Assembly (NCBI GenBank): GCA_913020095.1
Contig: CAJWAH010000048.1
Location: forward strand, 1 to 9,440
Origin: an uncultured Synechococcus sp.
GTDB lineage: Bacteria; Cyanobacteriota; Cyanobacteriia; PCC-6307; Cyanobiaceae
Reading direction: 5' to 3'
Length of the DNA: 9,440 nt
Below the pieces are notes generated by a model. That model made no database searches and was not told the DNA's origin. It saw only the letters and a list, made by a program, of their open reading frames with translations. A program made the translations under genes and the position numbers. Positions 1 to 6,933 of this stretch are shown here, piece by piece (the first letter of the stretch is position 1; the number at the start of each line of letters is the position of its first letter).

Positions 1-1285
1 GGGAGTCGGTGATCGAGTGGCTGCCCATGAACTCCTCGGAGGTGTTCGTGAAGAAGCCGGCGATCTCTTCCTGTTTGGCATAACCCGTCACGCCAATCAC
101 AAACTGACGGAAGGCGTTGTGGCTCACGCCCCGGGCCAAGGCCGAGAGGGAATCGATCGCCATGCGTGATGGCTTGAACTGGCTGATCTCGGTCTTGATG
201 ATCTGAAGGTGATCCTCCAGTCCAGTGGATTCGGGGTAGGCGCAGATGATCTTGAGCAGTCCATCGGACTCCATCTGCTCGAAGTCGATGCCCCAGCTGG
301 TGGCATTGCGCAGCAGCTGCGAACGGGACTCTTCGTAGGCAAACAGGATGGCCCGCTCTTTGTTGCGGCAAGCGTCCTCCAGGAACTTGCTCACCAACAG
401 CGTCTTGCCGGTGCCCGTCGCGCCGGTGGCCAGGATGATCGAATCCTTGAAGAAACCACCGCCGCACATCTCATCGAGCCGCGGCACACCCGAGCTGAGC
501 CGCACATTCGAGGAACTCTGGGTCAGTTGCATCGCTCCCAGCGGGAAGATGCTGATGCCATGCAGGCCCATGGTGAAGGGGAATTCCCCCTTCATGTGCG
601 TGGTGCCGCGCAGCTTGAGAATCTCGCAGGTGCGGCGGCGGCGTTCACCCTCCAGCACGTTGCGCAGAATCACCACGTTGTCGGAGACAAACTCCTCAAC
701 GCCATAGCGAGCAATCGGGCCGTATTCATCGATGCGTTCGGTCGTCATCACTGTGGTGACGCCGATCTCCTTGAGCCGAGCAATCAGGCGGAAGATCTCC
801 CGCCGCACCACGGACACCGCGTCGTACTGCTGAAAGACAGCGGTGATCGAATCAATGGCGACCCGCTTGGCTTTGTACTTACGAATGGCGTAATTGATGC
901 GCTCAATCAGGCCTGAGAGATCGAAATTACCGGCAACATCCTGGCCTTCAGGATCAGGGGAGGCATCAAGAATGAAGAGCTTGTCGTTCTCCACCATCGA
1001 CTGCAGATCCCAGCCAAAGCTGGCCGCGTTGCGGAGGATATCGAGGGGCGATTCCTCAAACGTGACAAAAATCCCAGGCTCATCAAAGTGCTGGATTCCG
1101 TTGTAGAGGAAATGCAGCGAAAAGACGGTTTTACCCGTACCGGAGGTCCCGCTGATCAGGGTGGAGCGCCCAATCGGCAGGCCGCCCTTGCAGACGTCGT
1201 CAAAGCCCTCGATGCCGGTTGGCAACTTCTGGACCTGCGACAGACGCATCTCGGGGGACGGATCAGGCATCGATGGAGAGGTCAT
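1..1285 (-). CDS. kaiC: KaiC circadian clock ATPase/autokinase, 3' end cut by window edge
   Basis: This is the central hexameric ATPase of the cyanobacterial clock, whose daily phosphorylation cycle is driven by KaiA and reversed with KaiB. The minus-strand frame from the ATG at 1285 gives 428 codons; the family is about 519 residues, so about 90 C-terminal residues lie outside. Two RecA-like domains are visible. C1 has Walker A GTSGTGKT (Lys52, Thr53), catalytic Glu pair FEES (77-78) and Walker B VAIDS. C2 has Walker A GATGTGKT (Lys294), the second Glu pair AYEES (318-319) and MAIDS. The last codons read HSITDS, so the phosphosites equivalent to Ser431/Thr432 fall just beyond the edge, as does the KaiA-binding tail. 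The start is nine bases after the kaiB stop, with only a weak GGGG upstream; Met6 or Met13 are possible alternatives. The C1-C2 linker differs from Synechococcus elongatus at two Arg positions. The family call is certain. Confidence 0.98.
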   Translation of the reverse strand, partial: MTSPSMPDPSPEMRLSQVQKLPTGIEGFDDVCKGGLPIGRSTLISGTSGTGKTVFSLHFLYNGIQHFDEPGIFVTFEESPLDILRNAASFGWDLQSMVENDKLFILDASPDPEGQDVAGNFDLSGLIERINYAIRKYKAKRVAIDSITAVFQQYDAVSVVRREIFRLIARLKEIGVTTVMTTERIDEYGPIARYGVEEFVSDNVVILRNVLEGERRRRTCEILKLRGTTHMKGEFPFTMGLHGISIFPLGAMQLTQSSSNVRLSSGVPRLDEMCGGGFFKDSIILATGATGTGKTLLVSKFLEDACRNKERAILFAYEESRSQLLRNATSWGIDFEQMESDGLLKIICAYPESTGLEDHLQIIKTEISQFKPSRMAIDSLSALARGVSHNAFRQFVIGVTGYAKQEEIAGFFTNTSEEFMGSHSITDS

Positions 1286-1294
1286 AGCCCCAGG

Positions 1295-1627
1295 CTATTC
1301 AGAAAAATCGTCAAGGACCTGAGCATTGGAATCATCACTGAGTTCCTCATACAAAAGATCCAGACCAATCAGCACCCGCTCACGGTCAGACAGGTCGCCA
1401 ATGATGCGCCGTACCGGGGGCGGCAGGATCTTGGCCAGGGTTGGTGTGGCCAGGATTTTGTCTTCCTCAGCCAGCTGTGGTTGCTTGAGCACATCAATCA
1501 CCTTGAGCGCATAGACGCCAAGGAATTCGGTCTCAAGGATGTTCCGCAGGGTCTTCAGCGCACGCATGGAATTGGGCGTGTTGCCCGCCACGTACAGCTT
1601 GAGGATGTAGGTCTTGCGAGGGCTCAT
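1295..1627 (-). CDS. kaiB: KaiB circadian clock protein
   Basis: KaiB is the fold-switching thioredoxin-like clock protein that binds the KaiC C1 ring at night, sequesters KaiA and signals to output kinases. It has 110 residues against about 102 in Synechococcus elongatus. The core is almost invariant: it begins [20 protein letters not shown] and contains [19 protein letters not shown] and [18 protein letters not shown]. Gly88 and Asp90, the positions that control the fold switch in the family, are both present. The extra length is an acidic tail ([13 protein letters not shown]). The ATG overlaps the kaiA stop as ATGA, and a perfect AGGAGG lies ten bases upstream inside kaiA. This start matches the family N-terminus exactly. 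kaiC follows after nine bases, so the three genes are very probably one transcript. Confidence 0.98.
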   Translation of the reverse strand: MSPRKTYILKLYVAGNTPNSMRALKTLRNILETEFLGVYALKVIDVLKQPQLAEEDKILATPTLAKILPPPVRRIIGDLSDRERVLIGLDLLYEELSDDSNAQVLDDFSE

Positions 1628-2505
1628 GAGGGGGACTCCTCCTGCTGGGCAAGGGCCGTGCCAGCCGATGCGCGAACACCGGTGCCAGCGCTCTCTGGAG
1701 GGATCGAGCGCCGATACATCTCACACAAGTGAGCCATCACATCCAGCAGGGCGAGGCGGTAGTCCTGCAGGAAATCGCTCTTGTGTCCTTCTAAGGCCAG
1801 CTGCTTAGACCAACCATCGATCAGCTTCATATGGATCTCCACCGCACGAGTAATAGCCAAATCACAGAAGAACGCCGTATTCACGAAGCTTTCAATGGCT
1901 TGGTTCGCCGCCGGTGGGTCGCGGAAATAGCTGAGCAGCACGTCGCGGTAGCTGCGCTCGAGCGACGCCAGCAGTTCACTGCGCTCATCAGCTGGGAGGT
2001 TGCGCAGGAACAGGCGGGGATCGCGCTTGTAGAAGACCCCTAAAAAGCCAATGCGCTCTTCCAGCCGTTGGGAGAGCCGCCACTGATCACTGCCCTGGGG
2101 CAACTCAGTCGGTGAGGGGCTTCGGCCTTTGGCCTGGCTGCGCTCGAGAAAGCGCAACACCGCAGCATCCAAGTTGTATGGCAGCTGCTCGAGCTGATCA
2201 GCCTGCAAATGCACCTCGGCGTCGTGGTAATCCACCTCGCCGGTGACATCACCAAGCACCACAGCCGGCAGCAACATGCCCTGGGTTCTGAGCTGATCCA
2301 GGCCATGGCGATCGAGGGCGCCCTGCTCGATCAGTACCCCATCAAGATCCTCCCAACGTGCTTGCAGCGCATCAAATAAGGACTCTGGATTGAGCGGGAT
2401 CACCTCAAGCCGAAAACGGTCCGCCTCACGCAACCACTGACGGCAAGACTTCAACAGCAACTCATTGCGAACCAGGGCGCCGATTACGAGTTCCGTCACC
2501 GCCAT
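1624..2505 (-). CDS. kaiA: KaiA circadian clock activator
   Basis: KaiA stimulates KaiC autophosphorylation by binding the KaiC C-terminal tail, and is sequestered by the KaiB-KaiC complex at night. It has 293 residues, near the 284 of Synechococcus elongatus. Residues 1 to about 130 fit the pseudo-receiver domain, which is divergent as usual in this family. A variable linker follows (about 123-143, with [11 protein letters not shown]). The C-terminal four-helix dimerisation and KaiC-binding domain (about 145-270) has the conserved stretches [32 protein letters not shown] and [17 protein letters not shown]. The last roughly 25 residues are an Ala/Ser/Gln/Glu tail beyond the conserved end. The gene is first in the kai cluster and diverges from rplU across 145 bases. 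Its stop overlaps the kaiB start. An intact kaiA argues against Prochlorococcus, where the gene is lost or decayed. Confidence 0.97.
   Translation of the reverse strand: MAVTELVIGALVRNELLLKSCRQWLREADRFRLEVIPLNPESLFDALQARWEDLDGVLIEQGALDRHGLDQLRTQGMLLPAVVLGDVTGEVDYHDAEVHLQADQLEQLPYNLDAAVLRFLERSQAKGRSPSPTELPQGSDQWRLSQRLEERIGFLGVFYKRDPRLFLRNLPADERSELLASLERSYRDVLLSYFRDPPAANQAIESFVNTAFFCDLAITRAVEIHMKLIDGWSKQLALEGHKSDFLQDYRLALLDVMAHLCEMYRRSIPPESAGTGVRASAGTALAQQEESPS
1638..1643 (-). promoter_or_regulatory. Strong ribosome binding site of kaiB, inside kaiA
   Basis: On the minus strand AGGAGG ends ten bases before the kaiB ATG at 1627. It is formed by codons for Gln-Glu-Glu near the end of kaiA. Most other genes here lack a clear Shine-Dalgarno sequence, so this perfect core stands out. 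With the ATGA overlap it suggests efficient or coupled kaiB translation, which would fit KaiB being needed in large amounts. The coupling is inferred. Confidence 0.6.
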
Positions 2506-2650
2506 CGTTGAGCGCTGGAACAGCCGCGGGTTGCCTCAACAGTCTTGACGGAAGGAAAAGCAACCAGGCAGGATCATTGTTTGTCTTTCGATTGGTGGTG
2601 CGCCAGGCCCAAAGACCCCTGCGGTCTGCCTGCCCACGCCAACTGACGCC
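2506..2650. promoter_or_regulatory. Divergent kaiA / rplU intergenic region
   Basis: This is the largest gap in the window (145 bases) and the only place where a kaiA promoter and an rplU promoter can both lie outside coding sequence. On the plus strand, TTGACG at 2545-2550 is a good -35 candidate, but the best -10 at an 18-base spacing is only CAGGAT (2569-2574). On the minus strand, AACAAT (2576-2581) resembles a -10 without a convincing -35. The two candidates nearly abut, which would place divergent promoters close together. The half of the gap nearest rplU contains a bulged hairpin. Exact start sites cannot be fixed by eye. Confidence 0.45.
2604..2632 (+). other. Bulged hairpin in the rplU leader
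   Basis: CAGGC (2604-2608) pairs with GCCTG (2628-2632), and AGACC (2613-2617) pairs with GGTCT (2623-2627) around the loop CCTGC. A four-base bulge, CCAA, lies on the left side. That makes ten base pairs ending 18 bases before the rplU ATG. No U-tract follows, so it is not a standard terminator. It could be a leader structure for ribosomal protein control or a chance fold in GC-rich DNA. Confidence 0.35.
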
Positions 2651-3064
2651 ATGAGCGAAACCCCCAGCAAGGCCAAGGCCAGCAAGCCCGCAGAGAGCAA
2701 GGCCAAGGCCTCTGACTCCAGCAGCGGCGCCGATCAGTACGCCATCGTTGAAGCGTCCGGCCAGCAGTTCTGGCTGCAGCCCAACCGTTATTACGACTTC
2801 GATCGCCTCGAGGGAGAAGTCGGCGACAAGGTCAGCTTGAAAGAGGTGCTGCTGGTCAGCGGCAAAGCAGGCGCCAGCTTGGGCCAGCCCTACGTCAAAG
2901 ACGCCGTGGTCAACCTCAAGGTTCTGGCCCATCGCCGCGGCCCTAAGGTGATCGTGTACAAGATGCAGAAAAAGAAAAAGACGCGCCGCAAGAACGGTCA
3001 CCGTCAGGAATTGACCCGCGTCATGGTCGAATCCATCACGGTTGGCGGTAAGCCGCTGAGCTGA
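2651..3064 (+). CDS. rplU: 50S ribosomal protein L21
   Basis: L21 is a 23S rRNA-binding protein of the large ribosomal subunit. The product has 137 residues against 103 in Escherichia coli. The core runs from about residue 29 ([15 protein letters not shown]) through [13 protein letters not shown] and [13 protein letters not shown] to the basic [13 protein letters not shown], which matches the family's RRRK..GHRQ region. The difference in length is mostly an N-terminal extension of about 28 residues rich in Lys, Ala and Ser, with SKAKAS repeated at 6-11 and 16-21. The ATG at 2651 is the only start that includes the extension, and no Shine-Dalgarno sequence is obvious. A start at the core would need a non-ATG codon, so the extension is probably real. 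rpmA follows after 47 bases, the classic L21-L27 pair, likely one operon. Confidence 0.97.
2666..2710 (+). repeat. Direct repeat in the L21 N-terminal extension
   Basis: The 15 bases AGCAAGGCCAAGGCC occur exactly at 2666-2680 and again at 2696-2710, a spacing of 30 bases in frame. The unit between them, AGCAAGCCCGCAGAG, also starts with AGCAAG. This gives the repeated SKAKAS residues and suggests the extension grew by in-frame duplication. Confidence 0.7.
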
Positions 3065-3111
3065 TCCAACCCCCGTTTGTCTGCACGTCCACTCCGCTAA
3101 CTCTCCACCTC

Positions 3112-3375
3112 ATGGCTCATAAGAAAGGCACAGGCTCAACCCGTAACGGCCGCGATTCGAATGCCAAGCGCCTGGGCGTCAAGCGCTACGGCGGTGAAAA
3201 AGTGACCGCTGGATCCATCTTGATCCGCCAGCGCGGCACCTCAGTGCTCCCCGGCGTGAACGTTGGTCAGGGCAAAGATGACACCCTGTTTGCCCTGGTG
3301 GATGGCGTGGTCAACTTTGAAACCATTCGCCGCGCCACCCGCGAGCGCAAGCGCGTGTGCGTCACTCCCCTCTGA
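3112..3375 (+). CDS. rpmA: 50S ribosomal protein L27
   Basis: L27 is a large-subunit protein whose flexible N-terminus reaches the peptidyl transferase centre. It has 87 residues, the normal length. The N-terminus [20 protein letters not shown] is the mature bacterial form, with no Firmicutes-type cleaved extension. The conserved [19 protein letters not shown] and [15 protein letters not shown] blocks are all present. The end reads RKRVCVTPL where many homologues end close to RVSVYP, a small variation. It lies 47 bases downstream of rplU with no visible terminator between them. Its last 14 bases overlap the 3' end of the convergent DUF2127-like gene, so there is no intergenic room for a terminator. 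Confidence 0.97.
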
Positions 3376-3799
3376 GGCGAGAACGGCGTAACTGCCCAAT
3401 CACAATCCAGATGCCCAGCAGCGTGACGCCGGTCAAGGCGAGGTTCACGGTGCTGGGTTCTGTTGTGATCTCATGCAGCTCCAGCGGCAGCGAGGAGAGC
3501 AGCACAGCCAGCAACAGCCATTCGCCCCACCGCTTCCCCAGCCAGGTGGCGATGGCCGCAACGGCAATTAACACCCCATAGACGCTGGTGACCAGTGCGG
3601 TCAGCAGCAAGGTCATTTGGCCTTCTTGCAGGCCGCGTCCCACCACAGCGGCCAGCAGAGCGTGGTCGTTGTCGGTGAACTCCTGCAGCAACTCCGGCAG
3701 TTGGTCGAAGCGGTAGCTGCCCACCAACGACAGCACAGCCACGGTGAGCAGCAGCGCAGCCACCACAAGCTTCTTGATGATGATCAGCCGCAGCAGCAT
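3362..3799 (-). CDS. DUF2127-like small integral membrane protein
   Basis: A 145-residue hydrophobic protein of unknown function. Likely membrane segments lie near residues 8-27, 63-86, 93-106 and 116-136. Between the first and second is a polar stretch (about 28-60). The N-terminus [16 protein letters not shown], the block [22 protein letters not shown] followed by P-S, and the Arg-rich tail resemble DUF2127 family proteins as I recall them; that assignment is by pattern, without a search. The ATG shares one base with the stop of the upstream methyltransferase gene (TGATG), so the two are surely co-transcribed and probably translationally coupled. The 3' end overlaps rpmA by 14 bases tail to tail. 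The substrate or role cannot be told from the sequence. Confidence 0.82.
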
Positions 3800-4548
3800 C
3801 AGCGCAGGGTGTAGGTGCGAGCCGTGATCAGGTGCGGGTGAAAGCGCTCCAAGAACAGATCTTGCAGTGTGCTGAAGAAGGCCTTCACCATCTCCGGATC
3901 ATCGAAATGGAAGGGATATTCGCCTTGAAATCCTTTGAAGAAATACCAATTCAGCAGGGCCACCCCGGTTGAGGGGGTGAGGCGCTCAGCAAAGCAACGC
4001 AGCTGCGCCGCTGGATCAGCCAGATGCTCCAGCACATCCAGGCACACCAAGCTGTCAAAGCGCTGGGGCAATGCTGGTGAATTCAAATCCCGCAAGCAGC
4101 TGAGTTTGTGGCCCAAGCCCAGCTGCTGGGCGCGGTGCTCCACAAAGGCGCGGTTGTGGCCGTTGAGATCCACCATCCAGACCTGCTCCACCTGGGGCAG
4201 TTGCGCCGCGGCCAAGGCATGGGTGCCAATGCCACCGCCGAAATCCAGGTGCAGTCCATGGGCCATCTCGCCCTGGACCCGCAAGGTGTCACCGATGTAA
4301 TCGCGGCTGCTCAAGTGCCAAGCCGCCAATTCATAGAGGTGGCCGTCGCCCACCTCATCCTCATAAAACTGCTCAGCCTGTTCCGGAGCCAAGGCGCCGG
4401 GATGGGCTGCTGCCAGGGCTTCGGTGCTCTTGGGCAGGCGCTCATCGAGTTGCTCAGCGCTGAGCTGCAGAAAGCTGGCCAACTGCTGCCGCAAAGCAAA
4501 GCCATCGCGGCCAAACGCCGCAACCACTTCAGCCTGCGCAGATGTCAT
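3799..4548 (-). CDS. Class I SAM-dependent methyltransferase, substrate unknown
   Basis: A 249-residue predicted S-adenosylmethionine-dependent methyltransferase. After a helical N-terminal region (1-95), motif I is LDFGGGIGTH (101-110), the acidic residue after strand 2 is in VDLNG (126-130), and the motif after strand 4 is CLDVLEHL (169-176). A C-terminal strand region follows. An aromatic-rich stretch (NWYFFKGFQGEYPFHFDD, 200-217) may help form the substrate pocket. The frame is open upstream to 4755, but that part lies antisense to truB and looks unlike the domain, so I start at the ATG at 4548. The gene is divergent from truB and runs into the DUF2127-like gene. That pairing hints at a membrane-linked or small-molecule substrate, but nothing fixes it. 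Confidence 0.85.
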   Translation of the reverse strand: MTSAQAEVVAAFGRDGFALRQQLASFLQLSAEQLDERLPKSTEALAAAHPGALAPEQAEQFYEDEVGDGHLYELAAWHLSSRDYIGDTLRVQGEMAHGLHLDFGGGIGTHALAAAQLPQVEQVWMVDLNGHNRAFVEHRAQQLGLGHKLSCLRDLNSPALPQRFDSLVCLDVLEHLADPAAQLRCFAERLTPSTGVALLNWYFFKGFQGEYPFHFDDPEMVKAFFSTLQDLFLERFHPHLITARTYTLR

Positions 4549-4618
4549 GGACGTTGCCGCTCGTGAGCCTTCAACTTTGGCAAATGGCAGCATCACCGGT
4601 GTGAGTGCCCTGCCCGCT

Positions 4619-5503
4619 GTGACCGGCCCCCTGTGCGGCTTTTTGGTGATCGACAAGCCGGCCGGCTGCACATCCCACGACTGCGTCTCGAAGGCCAGGC
4701 GAGCCCTGGGCACCCGCAAGGTGGGCCATGGCGGCACCCTCGATCCAGCGGTCACCGGCGTGTTGCCCTTGGCAGTGGGGCCTGCAACGCGGCTGCTGCC
4801 CTACCTCGATGGCGGCAAGGAATACCTCGGCACCATCCAACTGGGTCTGCGCACCAACAGCGACGACCTCAGCGGGGAGGTGCTGGAGCAACAGAGCTGG
4901 CCGAGCTTGAGCCCAGCGGAGCTCGACGGGCAGTTGCAGCCCTTCCGCGGCCTGATCCAACAACGGCCACCAGCGGTGAGTGCGGTGCATGTCGATGGCG
5001 AACGGGCCCACACCCGGGCCCGGCGCGGCGAACAGCTACTGCTGGCCAGCCGGCCGGTGACCATCGAGCAACTCGATCTGCTGCGCTGGGATCCCAGCAC
5101 GGGCCAGCTGGACATCAAGCTGCGCTGCTCGGCGGGCACCTATGTGCGCTCACTGGCCCGAGACCTAGGCGCTCAACTGGGCTGCGGCGGCGCCTTAGCC
5201 CAGCTGCGGCGAACCGCTGCCTTGGGCTTCACGCTGGAGGCCAGCCTGCCGCTGGAGGCCCTCGGGCCAGAGACCGCGCTCAGCGATCCGCTCACAGCCC
5301 TGGCGCACCTGCCCCAGCAACGGCTCAGTGAGGAGCAGTGGCTGGCCTGGACCCGCGGCCAGCGCTTGCCACTGGAGACGCTGGATCAACCCGAGGAGAG
5401 CGCCTTGGTGATGCTGCGGCCCGATGGCAGCCTGGCAGGCATGGCCCGCACCCGAAACGATGGGTTGCTGCAGCCGAAACTGGTGTTCGACGCCGCCGGA
5501 TGA
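4619..5503 (+). CDS. truB: tRNA pseudouridine(55) synthase TruB
   Basis: TruB converts uridine-55 of the T-psi-C loop of tRNAs to pseudouridine. The conserved core starts GFLVIDKPAGCTSHDC. Next is the catalytic motif GHGGTLDPAVTGVLP, whose nucleophilic Asp is residue 42 with the start used here. KEYLGTIQLG, RPPAVSAVHVDGERAH and CSAGTYVRSLARDLG follow, and the C-terminal domain ends near residue 294. The start is uncertain. I use GTG 4619 because homologues usually begin a few residues before the GF; GTG 4601 and ATG 4547 are in frame too. ATG 4547 would share CATG with the divergent methyltransferase start. None has a Shine-Dalgarno sequence. The stop overlaps the ATG of the next gene (ATGA), so truB is coupled to the lipoprotein gene and yebC. 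Confidence 0.95.
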   Translation: MTGPLCGFLVIDKPAGCTSHDCVSKARRALGTRKVGHGGTLDPAVTGVLPLAVGPATRLLPYLDGGKEYLGTIQLGLRTNSDDLSGEVLEQQSWPSLSPAELDGQLQPFRGLIQQRPPAVSAVHVDGERAHTRARRGEQLLLASRPVTIEQLDLLRWDPSTGQLDIKLRCSAGTYVRSLARDLGAQLGCGGALAQLRRTAALGFTLEASLPLEALGPETALSDPLTALAHLPQQRLSEEQWLAWTRGQRLPLETLDQPEESALVMLRPDGSLAGMARTRNDGLLQPKLVFDAAG

Positions 5504-6165
5504 TCACTCAGCCCATGGCCCTTGGATCCAGGCTGCTGCTGGCGGTTGTGGTGCTGCTGAGCGGCTGTCAGCTGGAAAGCTTCGGTGAGCGCCAGGCGCG
5601 GCAACGGGCGGACTATCTCGGCGAAGCCACCAGCAGCCAAAAGCCCTTGATTTGGACCAGCAGCAGCTCTGCGGATGCTGATGGGGCCATGGCCAGCTTG
5701 CTGGCAGCGCACCTCTATGGCGGCCAAGCCCGCATCAGCGGGGAGCCCACACCCCAAACAAAGGCGATCTTGCAACGCTGCGAGCAAAGCGCTCCCCAAC
5801 CAACCAGGGGGCTGAACGGCAGCGCCATTGGCCTGGTGGGCACCCACCATGGCAACCAGGTGGTGGCGATCATTGATCACCGCGCCCCAAGGACCGGCAG
5901 CCTCAAGCTGCCGCAACAACGCCGCATCGACATACGCCCTTGGGGGACCACGACAACGATCCTTGAGCAGCAGGCCCAACGCTTGGGCGTGGTGCTGCCC
6001 AAACCCTTGGCCTGCGCCGCCCTGGGGGCAATCGTGACGCAAACCCAGGGATTGCAGTCCGCCAGCACCACACCCCAGGACCGCCAAAGCGCCGCGCGGC
6101 TAGCGCGCCGCGCTGGCATCCAGCAGGCTCAACTGCTCACCAGCTTTGATCTGCAGGAGCGCTGA
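5500..6165 (+). CDS. Lipoprotein resembling a degenerate DHH-family phosphoesterase / type II pyrophosphatase
   Basis: A 221-residue protein with a signal peptide (hydrophobic stretch about 11-22) ending in a lipobox LLSGC, lipidated Cys23. The rest resembles DHH-superfamily, manganese-dependent pyrophosphatase-type proteins. SADADG (57-62) sits where the family has NPDTD. IIDHR (124-128) matches the DHH signature, with Arg for the last His. RPWGTTTTILEQ matches the P-V-G-S-T-A-T-I block. ALGAIVTQT followed by STTPQDRQSAARLARRAGI matches the S-A-I-x-S-D-T block and the helix after it, but Gln181 replaces the metal-ligand Asp. The protein is also short. It is probably not a normal enzyme of this family and may be a pseudoenzyme. 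The ATG at 5500 overlaps the truB stop; yebC starts six bases after its stop. A GC-rich inverted repeat lies inside the gene at 6088-6114. Confidence 0.72.
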   Translation: MITQPMALGSRLLLAVVVLLSGCQLESFGERQARQRADYLGEATSSQKPLIWTSSSSADADGAMASLLAAHLYGGQARISGEPTPQTKAILQRCEQSAPQPTRGLNGSAIGLVGTHHGNQVVAIIDHRAPRTGSLKLPQQRRIDIRPWGTTTTILEQQAQRLGVVLPKPLACAALGAIVTQTQGLQSASTTPQDRQSAARLARRAGIQQAQLLTSFDLQER

Positions 6166-6171
6166 ATTGCC

Positions 6172-6933
6172 ATGGCCGGCCACAGCAAATGGTCACAAAT
6201 CAAGCGCACCAAAGCCGTTGTGGATGCCAAGCGAGGCGCGGTGTTCACCCGGCTAGGGCGCGAGATCAGCGTGGCGGCAAGAGCTGGGGGCGATCCCGAT
6301 GGCAACTTCCAGCTGCGCACCGCCATCAGCAAAGCCAAAGCAGCAGGCGTTCCAGCGGCCAATATCGAGCGCGCCATCGCCAAAGGCTGCGGAGCCGGCG
6401 GCGATGGCAGCCAAGCCTTTGAGGAAATTCGCTACGAGGGCTATGGCCCTGGCGGGGTGGCCGTGTTGGTGGAGGTGCTCAGCGACAACCGCAACCGCAC
6501 AGCGGCAGAACTGCGGCTGGCCTTCAGCAAAAACGGCGGCAACCTCGGCGAGAGCGGCTGTGTTGGCTTTCTGTTCACTCACCGCAGCGAGGTGTCGCTG
6601 AGCGCTGGCAGCGCAGAAGGCATCGATGAAAACGCGCTGCTGGACGACCTGCTGGAGCTGGAGGCCGATGGCTATGAGCTCACCGCAGAAGGCGCCCTGG
6701 TGCATGGGCCCTTCACCGCACTGGAAACCCTGCAAGAGGGCCTGCGCCAACGGGGCTGGAAAGTGCAGGAGTGGGGCCACCAGTGGCATCCGCTCAACAG
6801 CATCGACCTGCAGCAGAGCGAGCAAGCGCGCCAATGCGTGCAGCTGCTGGAAGCCCTTGAGGCCCTCGATGATGTGCGCAGCGTCAGCTGCAACTTGGGG
6901 GAGTTCCCCGAGCTGGAGAGCGAGGGTTCCTAG
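6172..6933 (+). CDS. yebC: YebC/PmpR family protein
   Basis: A 253-residue member of the widespread YebC family. Older annotation calls these transcriptional regulators; more recent work on several bacteria points to ribosome-associated roles, such as relieving stalling at proline stretches. The N-terminal signature [20 protein letters not shown] is nearly invariant. Further blocks are [67 protein letters not shown] and [16 protein letters not shown]. The C-terminal domains end at normal length. The ATG is certain from the signature, with AGGAG 12 bases upstream (6155-6159). It is the last gene of the truB-lipoprotein-yebC run. Its TAG stop uses the palindrome CTAG, which also gives the stop of the convergent hydrolase. 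Confidence 0.96.
   Translation: MAGHSKWSQIKRTKAVVDAKRGAVFTRLGREISVAARAGGDPDGNFQLRTAISKAKAAGVPAANIERAIAKGCGAGGDGSQAFEEIRYEGYGPGGVAVLVEVLSDNRNRTAAELRLAFSKNGGNLGESGCVGFLFTHRSEVSLSAGSAEGIDENALLDDLLELEADGYELTAEGALVHGPFTALETLQEGLRQRGWKVQEWGHQWHPLNSIDLQQSEQARQCVQLLEALEALDDVRSVSCNLGEFPELESEGS

Noticed and set aside
209..916. Long plus-strand open frame antisense to kaiC (235 codons)
   Set aside because: Lies wholly opposite strongly conserved kaiC and has no recognisable domain; a GC-rich shadow frame.
2462..3001. Minus-strand frame of 179 codons spanning the kaiA start, the intergenic region and rplU
   Set aside because: Antisense to rplU and out of frame with kaiA; low-complexity Ala/Gly sequence without a family match.
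4549..4755. N-terminal extension of the methyltransferase to an upstream start
   Set aside because: It is antisense to the highly conserved TruB catalytic region and does not resemble methyltransferase sequence; the ATG at 4548 is preferred.
5386..6087. Minus-strand frame of 233 codons opposite truB and the lipoprotein gene
   Set aside because: Crosses two plus-strand genes that have recognised motifs; repetitive Gly/Ala/Gln composition typical of shadows.
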